Of a stretch of 64,000 nucleotides of DNA, positions 45,011 through 52,715 are shown in pieces. Each line of letters opens with the position of its first letter. The stretch's first letter is position 1. The position numbers and the translations under genes are program-made. Under the pieces are notes generated by a model. It was not told where the DNA came from and did not search any database. It was given only the letters and a program-made list of their open reading frames with translations. The DNA comes from an uncultured Roseivirga sp. (lineage in GTDB: Bacteria; Bacteroidota; Bacteroidia; Cytophagales; Cyclobacteriaceae): the NCBI GenBank assembly GCA_947493005.1, contig CANLOY010000004.1, positions 310,001-374,000 on the forward strand, read 5' to 3'.

Positions 45011-46357
45011 TTATCTCTTCTTAATATCAATTGCCTTCTTGCTTTTATCAACGCCTGGAGTTCTATTCAGGAATTCGTCATAAAGCCTGATCTGACGCGA
45101 TGTCATTGGTACTTTATAACCGTCAATGAAAAGATCGGTAATCTTTGTAGCAGTTTCGAATGGATCGCCAGTAGCAACAAAGATGTTTGCTTTCTTGCCG
45201 ACTTCAATTGATCCAACCTGATCTGAAATCCCAAGAATCTCAGCCGCATTAATGGTAATTGCTTTCAAAGCTTCCTCACGTCCCATACCGTAAGCTGCAG
45301 CAAAACCTGCATGGTAGGGGAGGTTTCTTACGTTTTCGGCTTCCATCGTTCTTAAGGCTACCTTTACACCAGCCTTGGACATAATGCCTGGGTTTGCATA
45401 AGCAGCATCATAATTGTCTGACTGACGCGTAGGGATAGCCTGTACTGGCCCTGTAATTACAGAAAGCCCAGATTCAGCAATTTTATCTGCTACTCTCCAT
45501 CCTTCAGAAACGCCAGTCAATATTACTTGCTTATAGCCTCTTTCTTTAACCCATTCAATTGTTGCCAGAATATCCTTAGCGCTGTTGGTTTCAATGAATA
45601 ACATCATTTCTCCCTTTACTACTGGCACTAAAGCTTCTATTTCAGGATAGGATCTAACTTCATCTGAATTTTCGATTTTCGCATACAATTCTGCTTTATC
45701 CCATGCTTCATTGATAGTTTTCAATGCTCTTTCCTGTCTTTTCTTCGCTTCTTCAGGAGAAAGTCTACGGAACCTTCTTCCTCCACCGGCAGATGGGAAA
45801 GTCATTACGATTCCTTTAGAGCCTGCAAACATTTGATCTGGAGTATATCCAAACAAATTGATACTTGCTGCTGTACCAGCTAAAGCACCACCTCTAGGCA
45901 TTGTCCATACTGTAGTAACACCACTTACTCTCGTTACCGGAATCGATACAGAGTTAGGGTTAACAGCAGTCAAGGCTTGCATTTGAGGCGTAAGCTGACC
46001 GAATTCACGAAAGTCGTTTGCTTCAGAAATACTTCCAATCTCTGCCAATCCAAGTGTGGTTCCTCCATCTATCATTCCCGGGTAAATCTCTTTACCGTTA
46101 TAATCAAAAACTTCGGCATCAGCAGGAATGGTCACGTTGGCCCCAACTGCTTCAATTACGCCATTATTAATGATAATTGTGCCTTTTTCAATAATGCCGT
46201 TGGTAACCGTATAGATTTTGGCATTAGTTAAAGCAAATTTGCCGCTTCGGGCTTTCATTACCTGATCGTCCTCTTGTGCTACTGACAAAAGAGGAATGAT
46301 GGTCAGCATCAAAAATGCTGCGAATAATGTTTTTATATTCTTCATGTCTTTTATCAT
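45011..46357 (-). CDS. Exported amidohydrolase-fold protein lacking the HxH motif
   Basis: 448 residues with a signal peptide (ending SVAQED). The amidohydrolase frame is visible: FALTNAKIYTVTNGIIEKGTI, GKEIYPGMIDGGTTLGLAEIG and the C-terminal EEALKAITINAAEILGISD / GSIEVGKKANIFVATGDPF. The HxH that normally follows 'PGxID' is missing (DGGTTLG), so metal-dependent hydrolysis is unlikely. Start 46357 overlaps the upstream stop (ATGA); ATG 46345 would also give a good signal peptide. Third in a three-gene operon of related proteins; it may act as a non-catalytic partner of the middle one (inference). Confidence 0.85.
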   Translation of the reverse strand: MIKDMKNIKTLFAAFLMLTIIPLLSVAQEDDQVMKARSGKFALTNAKIYTVTNGIIEKGTIIINNGVIEAVGANVTIPADAEVFDYNGKEIYPGMIDGGTTLGLAEIGSISEANDFREFGQLTPQMQALTAVNPNSVSIPVTRVSGVTTVWTMPRGGALAGTAASINLFGYTPDQMFAGSKGIVMTFPSAGGGRRFRRLSPEEAKKRQERALKTINEAWDKAELYAKIENSDEVRSYPEIEALVPVVKGEMMLFIETNSAKDILATIEWVKERGYKQVILTGVSEGWRVADKIAESGLSVITGPVQAIPTRQSDNYDAAYANPGIMSKAGVKVALRTMEAENVRNLPYHAGFAAAYGMGREEALKAITINAAEILGISDQVGSIEVGKKANIFVATGDPFETATKITDLFIDGYKVPMTSRQIRLYDEFLNRTPGVDKSKKAIDIKKR

Positions 46358-47721
46358 TTTTTGTTAGAGAACAATTCACGTAGGTTTAATGCATTGGCTC
46401 CTTCAAGGCATCTATGATCGTCATGTCTGTCATAAATCATCACTTCTTCAATGCTTGATTCAGGATTTACATACAATCTCATATCTCCTTTGTCTGTGGC
46501 CTTGTCAAAATACTTCACCCCATCAACAAATGTCATTAAAGGAATAGCGTAAACTGAAAGTGGGTGCCCATCAAATATGGCAATGTCAGCATCTTTGCCT
46601 TCTTCTATGGAACCAACTCTATTGTCAATTCCTAATTGTTTAGCGGGGTTTAGTGTAATAAGTGCCAAGGACTCATCATCACTTAGGTTACCATACTTCT
46701 GCGTCTTTGCAGCTTCGTGAAATAAGTGTCTGATCAATTCTCCTGAATCAGAATTGATAGAAGTTGTTACTCCATTGTTGGTAAGAATAGCTGCATTGTA
46801 AGCAGTAGAGTAATATACTTCTAACTTGTATGCCCACCAGTCTGCAAAAACAGAAGCACTAGCACCAAACGCGGCAAGCTCAGGAGCTACTTTATAAGCT
46901 TCATTGGCATGCTGGAAAGTAAGCTTAGGAATATTAAAGTCACTAAACACCTTCATAAGCATGTAAATCTCATCGGCTCTGTATGAGTGGCAGTGTACCA
47001 ATACATCTCCATTCATAATATCGACTAGGGTCTGCATTCTAAGGTCATACTCAGGGGCTACCTTTCTGGCCGACTTATCTGCTCTGTATGCATCCCATTT
47101 CTTTTTATAGGCTACAGCCTGAGTGAATGAGTTTCTGATCATGTTTTCAACTCCCATTCTACTTTGAGGTTGGATTCCCCTTGATCTACCACCGCGAGTA
47201 GGATTCTCTCCTAATGCGAATTTGATTGTTCTTGGAGCACCTTCAAATCTAAGGTCATCTGGATTAGTATATCCGTAACGAAGCTTCAAAGTCTCGTTTT
47301 GACCTCCGATTACGTTGGCAGAACCGTGCATTAAATGAATACTGGTAACACCACCTGCTAGTGCTCTGTAGATAGAAACATCTAATGGGTTAACAACATC
47401 TTCCATACTTACCTCAGCAGTAACCTGACTGGTGCCTTCATTAATTGCACTTCCTGCAATATGAGAGTGTGCATCAATAATACCTGGCATAACAAATTTG
47501 CCAGTTGCATCAACGGTTTCAACACCACGTGGTGCCCTTAGGTTTTTACCAATCTTAGAGATTTTTCCATTACGAACTAAAACATCGGTGTTTTCCAAAG
47601 TGCCGTTGGTAACGGTTAGTACAGTACCACCTTTGATCAATACATCTCCTTTTTTGACTTGCGCCAAGGCCATTGTACTAAAAAGGGCCAGGAGGATAGT
47701 TAATATGTTCTTCATTTTCAT
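46354..47721 (-). CDS. Exported metal-dependent amidohydrolase
   Basis: 455 residues with a signal peptide (ending MALAQVK). The catalytic set of the amidohydrolase superfamily is present: PGIIDAHSHIAGS (HxH), VHCHSY, FQHANEAYK and NSDSGELIRHL (conserved Asp). It ends GSIEEGKDADIAIFDGHPLS. It resembles imidazolonepropionase-like periplasmic amidohydrolases whose substrates (cyclic amides or dipeptides) are not predictable. It is the only one of the three adjacent homologues with a complete metal site. Its stop overlaps the next start by 4 bases. Confidence 0.9.
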   Translation of the reverse strand: MKMKNILTILLALFSTMALAQVKKGDVLIKGGTVLTVTNGTLENTDVLVRNGKISKIGKNLRAPRGVETVDATGKFVMPGIIDAHSHIAGSAINEGTSQVTAEVSMEDVVNPLDVSIYRALAGGVTSIHLMHGSANVIGGQNETLKLRYGYTNPDDLRFEGAPRTIKFALGENPTRGGRSRGIQPQSRMGVENMIRNSFTQAVAYKKKWDAYRADKSARKVAPEYDLRMQTLVDIMNGDVLVHCHSYRADEIYMLMKVFSDFNIPKLTFQHANEAYKVAPELAAFGASASVFADWWAYKLEVYYSTAYNAAILTNNGVTTSINSDSGELIRHLFHEAAKTQKYGNLSDDESLALITLNPAKQLGIDNRVGSIEEGKDADIAIFDGHPLSVYAIPLMTFVDGVKYFDKATDKGDMRLYVNPESSIEEVMIYDRHDDHRCLEGANALNLRELFSNKK

Positions 47722-47734
47722 GATAATGTCTTTA

Positions 47735-49444
47735 TTACTTTCCGTCTTTAACAGCAGTCAATTCTAATTCAAAACTCTGACCAGCAACAGAAGCTGTCGC
47801 TTTTCCTTCAAAGTTTTTACCATCAACATTTCCTACAACTACTACTTGAACAGCTTGTCCACCGCCATCAATCTCAAAATCGAAGGCTAATTCTCCTTCT
47901 CTGTAGTTTACATTTTTCAGGTCTGTATCCGGAGTACCATCTTCGAAAGTCATTACTCCAGTGTACTTACCATTCTCTTTAGTGAAGGTCAACTTACCAT
48001 TTTCTTCACCTCCAGGAGTGATGAATGCGTAAGACCAATCTCCAGCAACCGGGTCGTTGCTAGTGGAAGCAGTTTCAGAAGCTTTTGAATCTGTCGACTT
48101 CTCTTTTTTTGCTTTTTTCTCTTTTACTTCATAGTCATGTCTATCACCATCGATAAACATCATTTTGATTTGTGACTTTTTAGTAAAATAGGGAGCAGTT
48201 GAAACCAGTAGGTTAGCAATCTTTCCATTTTCTACCGTTCCTGCTACTTTATCTAAACCTAGCATAGAAGCTGCATTAGTAGTTAAAGCTGCAAGTGCAT
48301 CTGCTTCACTTAAACCATTCTCTATCATGGTCATTACATTAGCTTTTACTTTGTTGCCTCTTGTTCCTTTTGTAGAAAACCCGAATTTGATACCTGCCTT
48401 TTGAAGCTCAGCGGCCTGGCTTACATATAACTTATAAGCTTCCAATCTTTTTTCTTCTAACGCTTTTACCTCGTCAGATTTATCATCGTCTTTGTTTTCT
48501 TTAGGTTCGTCTGGAAGATCAAGCGATAGGAAAATAGGAGTGTTGGATGCTTTTAGTTCATCGATCATGTCCCAGGCTTGTTTTACCCCAGCTATCATTA
48601 AGTTGAACCCAAGGTCTTTTTGCAACCTCATTGCTCTTCTTACATCAAGCATGTCATCAACATCAAACATCACAGATTTGCTTTTTCCAATCACTGGATG
48701 AAAAGCCATACTTACTCTGTCATTTACTGGTCTTGGAAGTCCGCTTGGATTTTGAGCGTATAGTTCGGTATGATTTTTATGGTTTACAGCATTTCTGTAA
48801 AGGTTTCTCCATTTGGCCATAATTCCCAGAATATTCCCAGGATATGCACCCGGAGCCCCAACAAACTGAGCGTATAAAGAAACATCTTTTGACAGCACAA
48901 TTTCGTCCATATGGTCGGCATCATTCAAGAGAATCAAAGAGCTAGACCCTGGTAGCATTCTACCATAGGGTACTGAATGAGAAATACCGAAACCAGCTTT
49001 TCTCATGCTACTTAAGCTAGAGCTTTTGATGTCAATTTGAGAGATGATACTGTTTTCAGGTGTTATACCCGCATAATCGTTAGGTGGGTCTGGAGTGAAA
49101 ATATTCTGTGGTCTTGGAATACTTTCAGGTCTTTTTGCACCTGTATTGGCCATTCCATCAATAAACGCAGCATAAACGTAAAGTCCAGATGCGTCTATTA
49201 CTTCAGCATCGTCAGGGATGGATACATTCTTTCCTACGTTTACAATCAGCCCGTTTTTGATCACAACGGTGGCGTCTTTCATCTCACTGCCGGGTTTAGA
49301 AATGACAGTGGCATTCTTAATAGCATAAGTTCTCGTTACCGCAGACTTTCCTGACGGATCACTTTGCGCTAATGCTGTTGAATGCAATGCGATGAATGAA
49401 AGCAGCAACACAAAGTGTAGGCGTAACATTCGAAATGATTTCAT
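47735..49444 (-). CDS. Exported degenerate amidohydrolase with C-terminal beta domain
   Basis: I place the start at ATG 49444 (MKSFRMLRLHFVLLLSFIAL), which gives a proper signal peptide; the in-frame ATG at 49498 would put 18 polar residues before it. 569 residues. The amidohydrolase frame remains (TYAIKNATVISKPGSEM, GLYVYAAFIDGMANTG, AASMLGLDKVAGTVENGKIA), but the HxH is gone (AAFIDGMANT). A charged Lys/Glu/Ser linker (about 460-485) leads to a ~100-residue beta domain (PVAGDWSYAFITPGGEENGK...). First gene of the operon, 13 bases before the active homologue. Confidence 0.85.
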   Translation of the reverse strand: MKSFRMLRLHFVLLLSFIALHSTALAQSDPSGKSAVTRTYAIKNATVISKPGSEMKDATVVIKNGLIVNVGKNVSIPDDAEVIDASGLYVYAAFIDGMANTGAKRPESIPRPQNIFTPDPPNDYAGITPENSIISQIDIKSSSLSSMRKAGFGISHSVPYGRMLPGSSSLILLNDADHMDEIVLSKDVSLYAQFVGAPGAYPGNILGIMAKWRNLYRNAVNHKNHTELYAQNPSGLPRPVNDRVSMAFHPVIGKSKSVMFDVDDMLDVRRAMRLQKDLGFNLMIAGVKQAWDMIDELKASNTPIFLSLDLPDEPKENKDDDKSDEVKALEEKRLEAYKLYVSQAAELQKAGIKFGFSTKGTRGNKVKANVMTMIENGLSEADALAALTTNAASMLGLDKVAGTVENGKIANLLVSTAPYFTKKSQIKMMFIDGDRHDYEVKEKKAKKEKSTDSKASETASTSNDPVAGDWSYAFITPGGEENGKLTFTKENGKYTGVMTFEDGTPDTDLKNVNYREGELAFDFEIDGGGQAVQVVVVGNVDGKNFEGKATASVAGQSFELELTAVKDGK

Positions 49445-49644
49445 ATTTGAGATTTTAGTTAAGTTTATTTCAGCCCGATAATATACTTCAAAGACCACTT
49501 GAATTCAAAACCTTATATGAGAGCGGTTGGATAATAGTTTTGAGGGTATGAAGCGCGGTGTATTTCTAAACAATTATCAATTGAAAGCCTACACTTATGA
49601 AAGCATAAAGACTTGCAAAGCGTTATTCAAGTTAATGGATTAAA

Positions 49645-49672
49645 TTGTAGAGACAACCAACTACTAACTTTG
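49645..49672 (+). promoter_or_regulatory. Bacteroidota-type promoter of the LytS/LytTR operon
   Basis: TTG at 49645-49647, 17 bases, then TAACTTTG (49665-49672), an exact TAnnTTTG -7 box. Transcription would start near 49680, which excludes upstream starts and favours ATG 49691. Confidence 0.6.
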
Positions 49673-49690
49673 CCAATGTATCTGTTAAGA

Positions 49691-51607
49691 ATGAGGTTCA
49701 TGCTCATTTTAGGAGGATTGTTCTTATTACAAACTAATGTAAAAAGTCAGGATTCCATTGAAAAGGAACTTATCCGCCAACTTGATTCTATGTATCGGGT
49801 ACTTTTCACTTTTAACTATGTAGATGAATCTACTTATGAGCCGACTTTTTCAACATTCCATTCCCGTTTAGATTCAATTATCGAACTGAGCGATGAGAAG
49901 GAACTTAAGAAATCATATTACAAAGGGGTGAACATAAAGTTTTTACACCTGAAGTATCAGGATGAGTATGTACTCAGCAGAAAACTTCTTGATCGAACCA
50001 GATTGTACGCTTTAGAAAACAATGATTCGACATACTATGGACAGTTTACTTATTTTCTAGGCACTCTTTTTTCTCGACAGGATAATAAAGACTCCGCTTT
50101 GGTTTATTTTGAAGGCGCACTTCGTATAGCCAGAGAGGCAGGAGACAGGCAAGTGGAAGCTGCATCTATAAATGCAATTGCAGTAATGTATGCAGGTTTA
50201 GACCGAGATGACCTGGCAGTTCAATACTATTATAAATCCTTAAAGGTTGCACAGAAAGTAGGAGATACAACACAGGTTCTGAACGCTTATGGAAACCTGG
50301 CTACTGTATATGGTAGATTAAGTGATGGGGATTCAACGTTGTACTATGGATTAAAGGCCTACGATTTAGCTACAAAACTTGAAGAACCGGCAATACGTTG
50401 GCACGCACTTAATTCACTGACCATAGGTTCCTTCTTAAAGAGAGAGTATAACCGTGCAATTGATTATGCCAACAAACTTACAGAAGAAGTGATGCCTATT
50501 GAAGAACTGGGTTTTTTAATTACTTCCAATCTTTATAGGAGCAAATCATTGGCTGCTCAAGGCAAGTCTGTGGCTTCTTATAGGTATGCTGTAAAAAGCC
50601 TTGAGTTGGCCGAAGAATATGGAGTTGTAACCGGCAGAATGAGGGCACTGGAATGGTTGGTTGAAGTTACCGTTAGAGGGAATGACTTTGAAAAGGCCCT
50701 GACTTATGAAAGGCAAAGAACTCATCTTCAAGACAGTTTAAATAAACTTGATGCAAATAAGAGGATAGAGAACCTTTCTGCCAGATATGAAAGTAGGGAG
50801 AAGGAAGAAAAAATAGCCTCTTTAAATTCACTTCAGAAAGAGACAAAGGCCAGGCAACAAACCCAAACATTGTTTCTAAGTGCTTTAGTATTATTACTGA
50901 TTGTCTCAGTTTTATACGTTTATAAAGTGCTTAAAGCCAAGGTGGCTGAAGAAAAGATGGCTAAGCAAAAAGCTAAGAATGAACTGTTAAGAACACAATT
51001 GAACCCTCATTTTCTGTTTAATGCACTATCTTCTATTCAGTTATTTCTTATTGATAAAGGACAAGGTTCACATGCGTTGATGTACTTATCGAAATTTGCG
51101 AAACTTATGCGCAGAATTCTTGAAAACAGCAGGAGAGATATGGTTTCCTTAGATTCTGAAATATCCACACTCAGGCACTACCTGGATTTGCAAAAGATAA
51201 GGTTCGACAATCGATTTGAGTATAGAATTAATGTGAATACTGCTGATAATTCATCGGATATTATGATACCACCTATGTTTGCCCAACCATTTATTGAGAA
51301 TTCACTTGAGCATGGTATAGCTAATGTTGAAAATGGATTGATAGAAATCAGCTTCAGTCAGGAAGGTGAAACACTAAAGTTTAGAGTTGAAGATAATGGG
51401 ATTGGAATTTCCAAATCAACTTCGTTAAGAGAGGTATCTGATAATCATGAACCTTTGGCTACGGAAATTACCAGAGATAGAATTGATCTGTTGAAGAGGC
51501 AACTCAAGAAAAATATTTCTTTTATAGTTGAAGACAAGGTGGGAAAAGAGAATGAGATTATAGGTACACAAGTGATTTTTGAGTTACCCATACAATTTGC
51601 TTCATGA
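49691..51607 (+). CDS. LytS-type sensor histidine kinase with TPR sensor domain
   Basis: 638 residues from ATG 49691 (MRFMLILGGLFLLQTNVKSQDS), chosen because it gives a signal peptide and lies just after the promoter. The exported N-terminal half holds tetratricopeptide-like helices (about 85-370, e.g. ALVYFEGALRIAREAGDRQV and YYYKSLKVAQKVGD). Then come a coiled segment, one membrane helix (about 392-410), the HisKA_7TM/LytS-type motif LNPHFLFNALSSIQLF with the phospho-acceptor His, and an ATPase domain (PFIENSLEHG, EDNGIGIS). The 4-base overlap with the LytTR regulator shows they form one two-component pair. Confidence 0.93.
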   Translation: MRFMLILGGLFLLQTNVKSQDSIEKELIRQLDSMYRVLFTFNYVDESTYEPTFSTFHSRLDSIIELSDEKELKKSYYKGVNIKFLHLKYQDEYVLSRKLLDRTRLYALENNDSTYYGQFTYFLGTLFSRQDNKDSALVYFEGALRIAREAGDRQVEAASINAIAVMYAGLDRDDLAVQYYYKSLKVAQKVGDTTQVLNAYGNLATVYGRLSDGDSTLYYGLKAYDLATKLEEPAIRWHALNSLTIGSFLKREYNRAIDYANKLTEEVMPIEELGFLITSNLYRSKSLAAQGKSVASYRYAVKSLELAEEYGVVTGRMRALEWLVEVTVRGNDFEKALTYERQRTHLQDSLNKLDANKRIENLSARYESREKEEKIASLNSLQKETKARQQTQTLFLSALVLLLIVSVLYVYKVLKAKVAEEKMAKQKAKNELLRTQLNPHFLFNALSSIQLFLIDKGQGSHALMYLSKFAKLMRRILENSRRDMVSLDSEISTLRHYLDLQKIRFDNRFEYRINVNTADNSSDIMIPPMFAQPFIENSLEHGIANVENGLIEISFSQEGETLKFRVEDNGIGISKSTSLREVSDNHEPLATEITRDRIDLLKRQLKKNISFIVEDKVGKENEIIGTQVIFELPIQFAS

Positions 51608-52368
51608 AGGCTGTAATAATTGATAACGAAACTAAAGTTAGAGAGGCTTTAAAGAAACTTCTGGCCACCTATTGTCCCTCCGTTGAATGTATCGGAGAAG
51701 CTAATGGTTGTGTTTCAGGAAGGACGTTGATCGAAGATCAAACCCCAGATCTCATATTTCTTGATGTTGAAATGGATGACGGACTAGGAGTGGACCTTGT
51801 GAAATCTTACCCGAGTATGAAGGGGAGTGTGATTTTTATTACAGCCCATGATAAATATGCAGTAGATGCATTTAAATGTAGTGCTTTAGATTTTTTGCTA
51901 AAACCAATTGATCCAGAAGACCTTATAGTTTCAGTTGAGAAGGCAAGAATACAAAATGAGACATTCAATTTGCAGCAAAAAATTGAGGTGCTTGAGAGCC
52001 ATCTATCTAAAGATAAAGGAGGAGCAAAAATTGTATTAAGTGATTCTGAAAGCATTCACCTTATAAAAATGAATCAGATTCTTTGGTGCTGTGCTGAAGG
52101 TAGTTACACTAAGTTCATGCTTGAAGATGGTGCCGAAATTTTGGTCTCAAGAAACTTGAAATCTTATGAAGATATTCTTGATAGTAGGGATTTTGTGAGA
52201 ATTCACCATTCTTACCTCGTTAATATAAACCATATCAAACGCTTCGAAAGAAGCGAAGGTGGTATGTTGGTTATGAATAATGGAGGTATACTGCCTGTCT
52301 CTGTGAGAAAGAAAGATAATCTGATGCAGGTTCTAAAGAAGTGGAACCAAAATACGGTTATCAAATAA
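51604..52368 (+). CDS. LytTR-type response regulator
   Basis: 254 residues. Receiver domain (about 1-120) with Asp54 in FLDVEMDDG, Thr in FITAHD and Lys in LLKPIDP. Linker, then the LytTR DNA-binding domain (about 150-250): IHLIKMNQILWCCAEGSYTKF, LVSRNLKSYEDIL, FVRIHHSYLVNINHIKRFER and GGILPVSVRKK. It acts with the overlapping LytS-type kinase. Target genes are not evident from the window. Two hairpins follow downstream. Confidence 0.95.
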   Translation: MKAVIIDNETKVREALKKLLATYCPSVECIGEANGCVSGRTLIEDQTPDLIFLDVEMDDGLGVDLVKSYPSMKGSVIFITAHDKYAVDAFKCSALDFLLKPIDPEDLIVSVEKARIQNETFNLQQKIEVLESHLSKDKGGAKIVLSDSESIHLIKMNQILWCCAEGSYTKFMLEDGAEILVSRNLKSYEDILDSRDFVRIHHSYLVNINHIKRFERSEGGMLVMNNGGILPVSVRKKDNLMQVLKKWNQNTVIK

Positions 52369-52591
52369 AAGGTTACACCTGTCCACTTGGAGCACCATTT
52401 TATCAAAGCCTCACTATCCTAAGAAACAATTTCCTCCATATTTATTCATATAAAGTAATTGAGTTAATCCTTGCTCGGTTGGTGTATACTGATCAATGGT
52501 TTTAAGAATACTGAAGTCTACAGAAGACTAAGAACTCAAGTCAGATCTGGGAGCTGTCTAGTCAACAGCTTTAAAGTTTTGGTTGTGTCAG
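52369..52591. other. Gene-free stretch after the LytTR gene
   Basis: About 220 bases (347 to the next gene, including two terminators) with no plausible coding frame. A weak hairpin (AGCTGT / ACAGCT, 52552-52570) is followed by TTAAAGTTTT and may be an additional terminator. No promoter is evident. Confidence 0.4.
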
Positions 52592-52622
52592 CATGAGGCT
52601 CGAACGGAGCCTTATGTTTTTT
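52592..52622 (+). terminator. Terminator-like hairpin downstream of lytTR
   Basis: A 10-bp stem (CATGAGGCTC with GAGCCTTATG, one G-T pair) and a 5-base loop, followed by six T. It is ~220 bases past the LytTR stop, so it may instead end an unannotated RNA or act as a fail-safe terminator. Confidence 0.6.
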
Positions 52623-52660
52623 AGATTAGAATGTCATAAAGTAGTAATTGACTTAGAATG

Positions 52661-52690
52661 AAAAAAGGGCCTGGATGAGGCCCTTTTTAC
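52661..52690 (-). terminator. Bidirectional terminator after the DUF5117-type protease
   Basis: A-rich / GGGCC ... GGCCC / T-rich stem with a 7-base loop: A run on the left, T run on the right, so it can work on both strands. It lies 26 bases past the minus-strand protease stop. Confidence 0.8.
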
Positions 52691-52715
52691 TTTTCTTGAA
52701 TTCATCAAACTACAG

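Noticed and set aside
49613-49690. TTG start and upstream extension of the LytS-type kinase
   Set aside because: The stretch overlaps a Bacteroidota promoter box and encodes no signal peptide; ATG 49691 does.
52369-52591. Small RNA gene between LytTR and the terminator hairpin
   Set aside because: A terminator is present far downstream, but no promoter or conserved structure could be recognised; not enough support.
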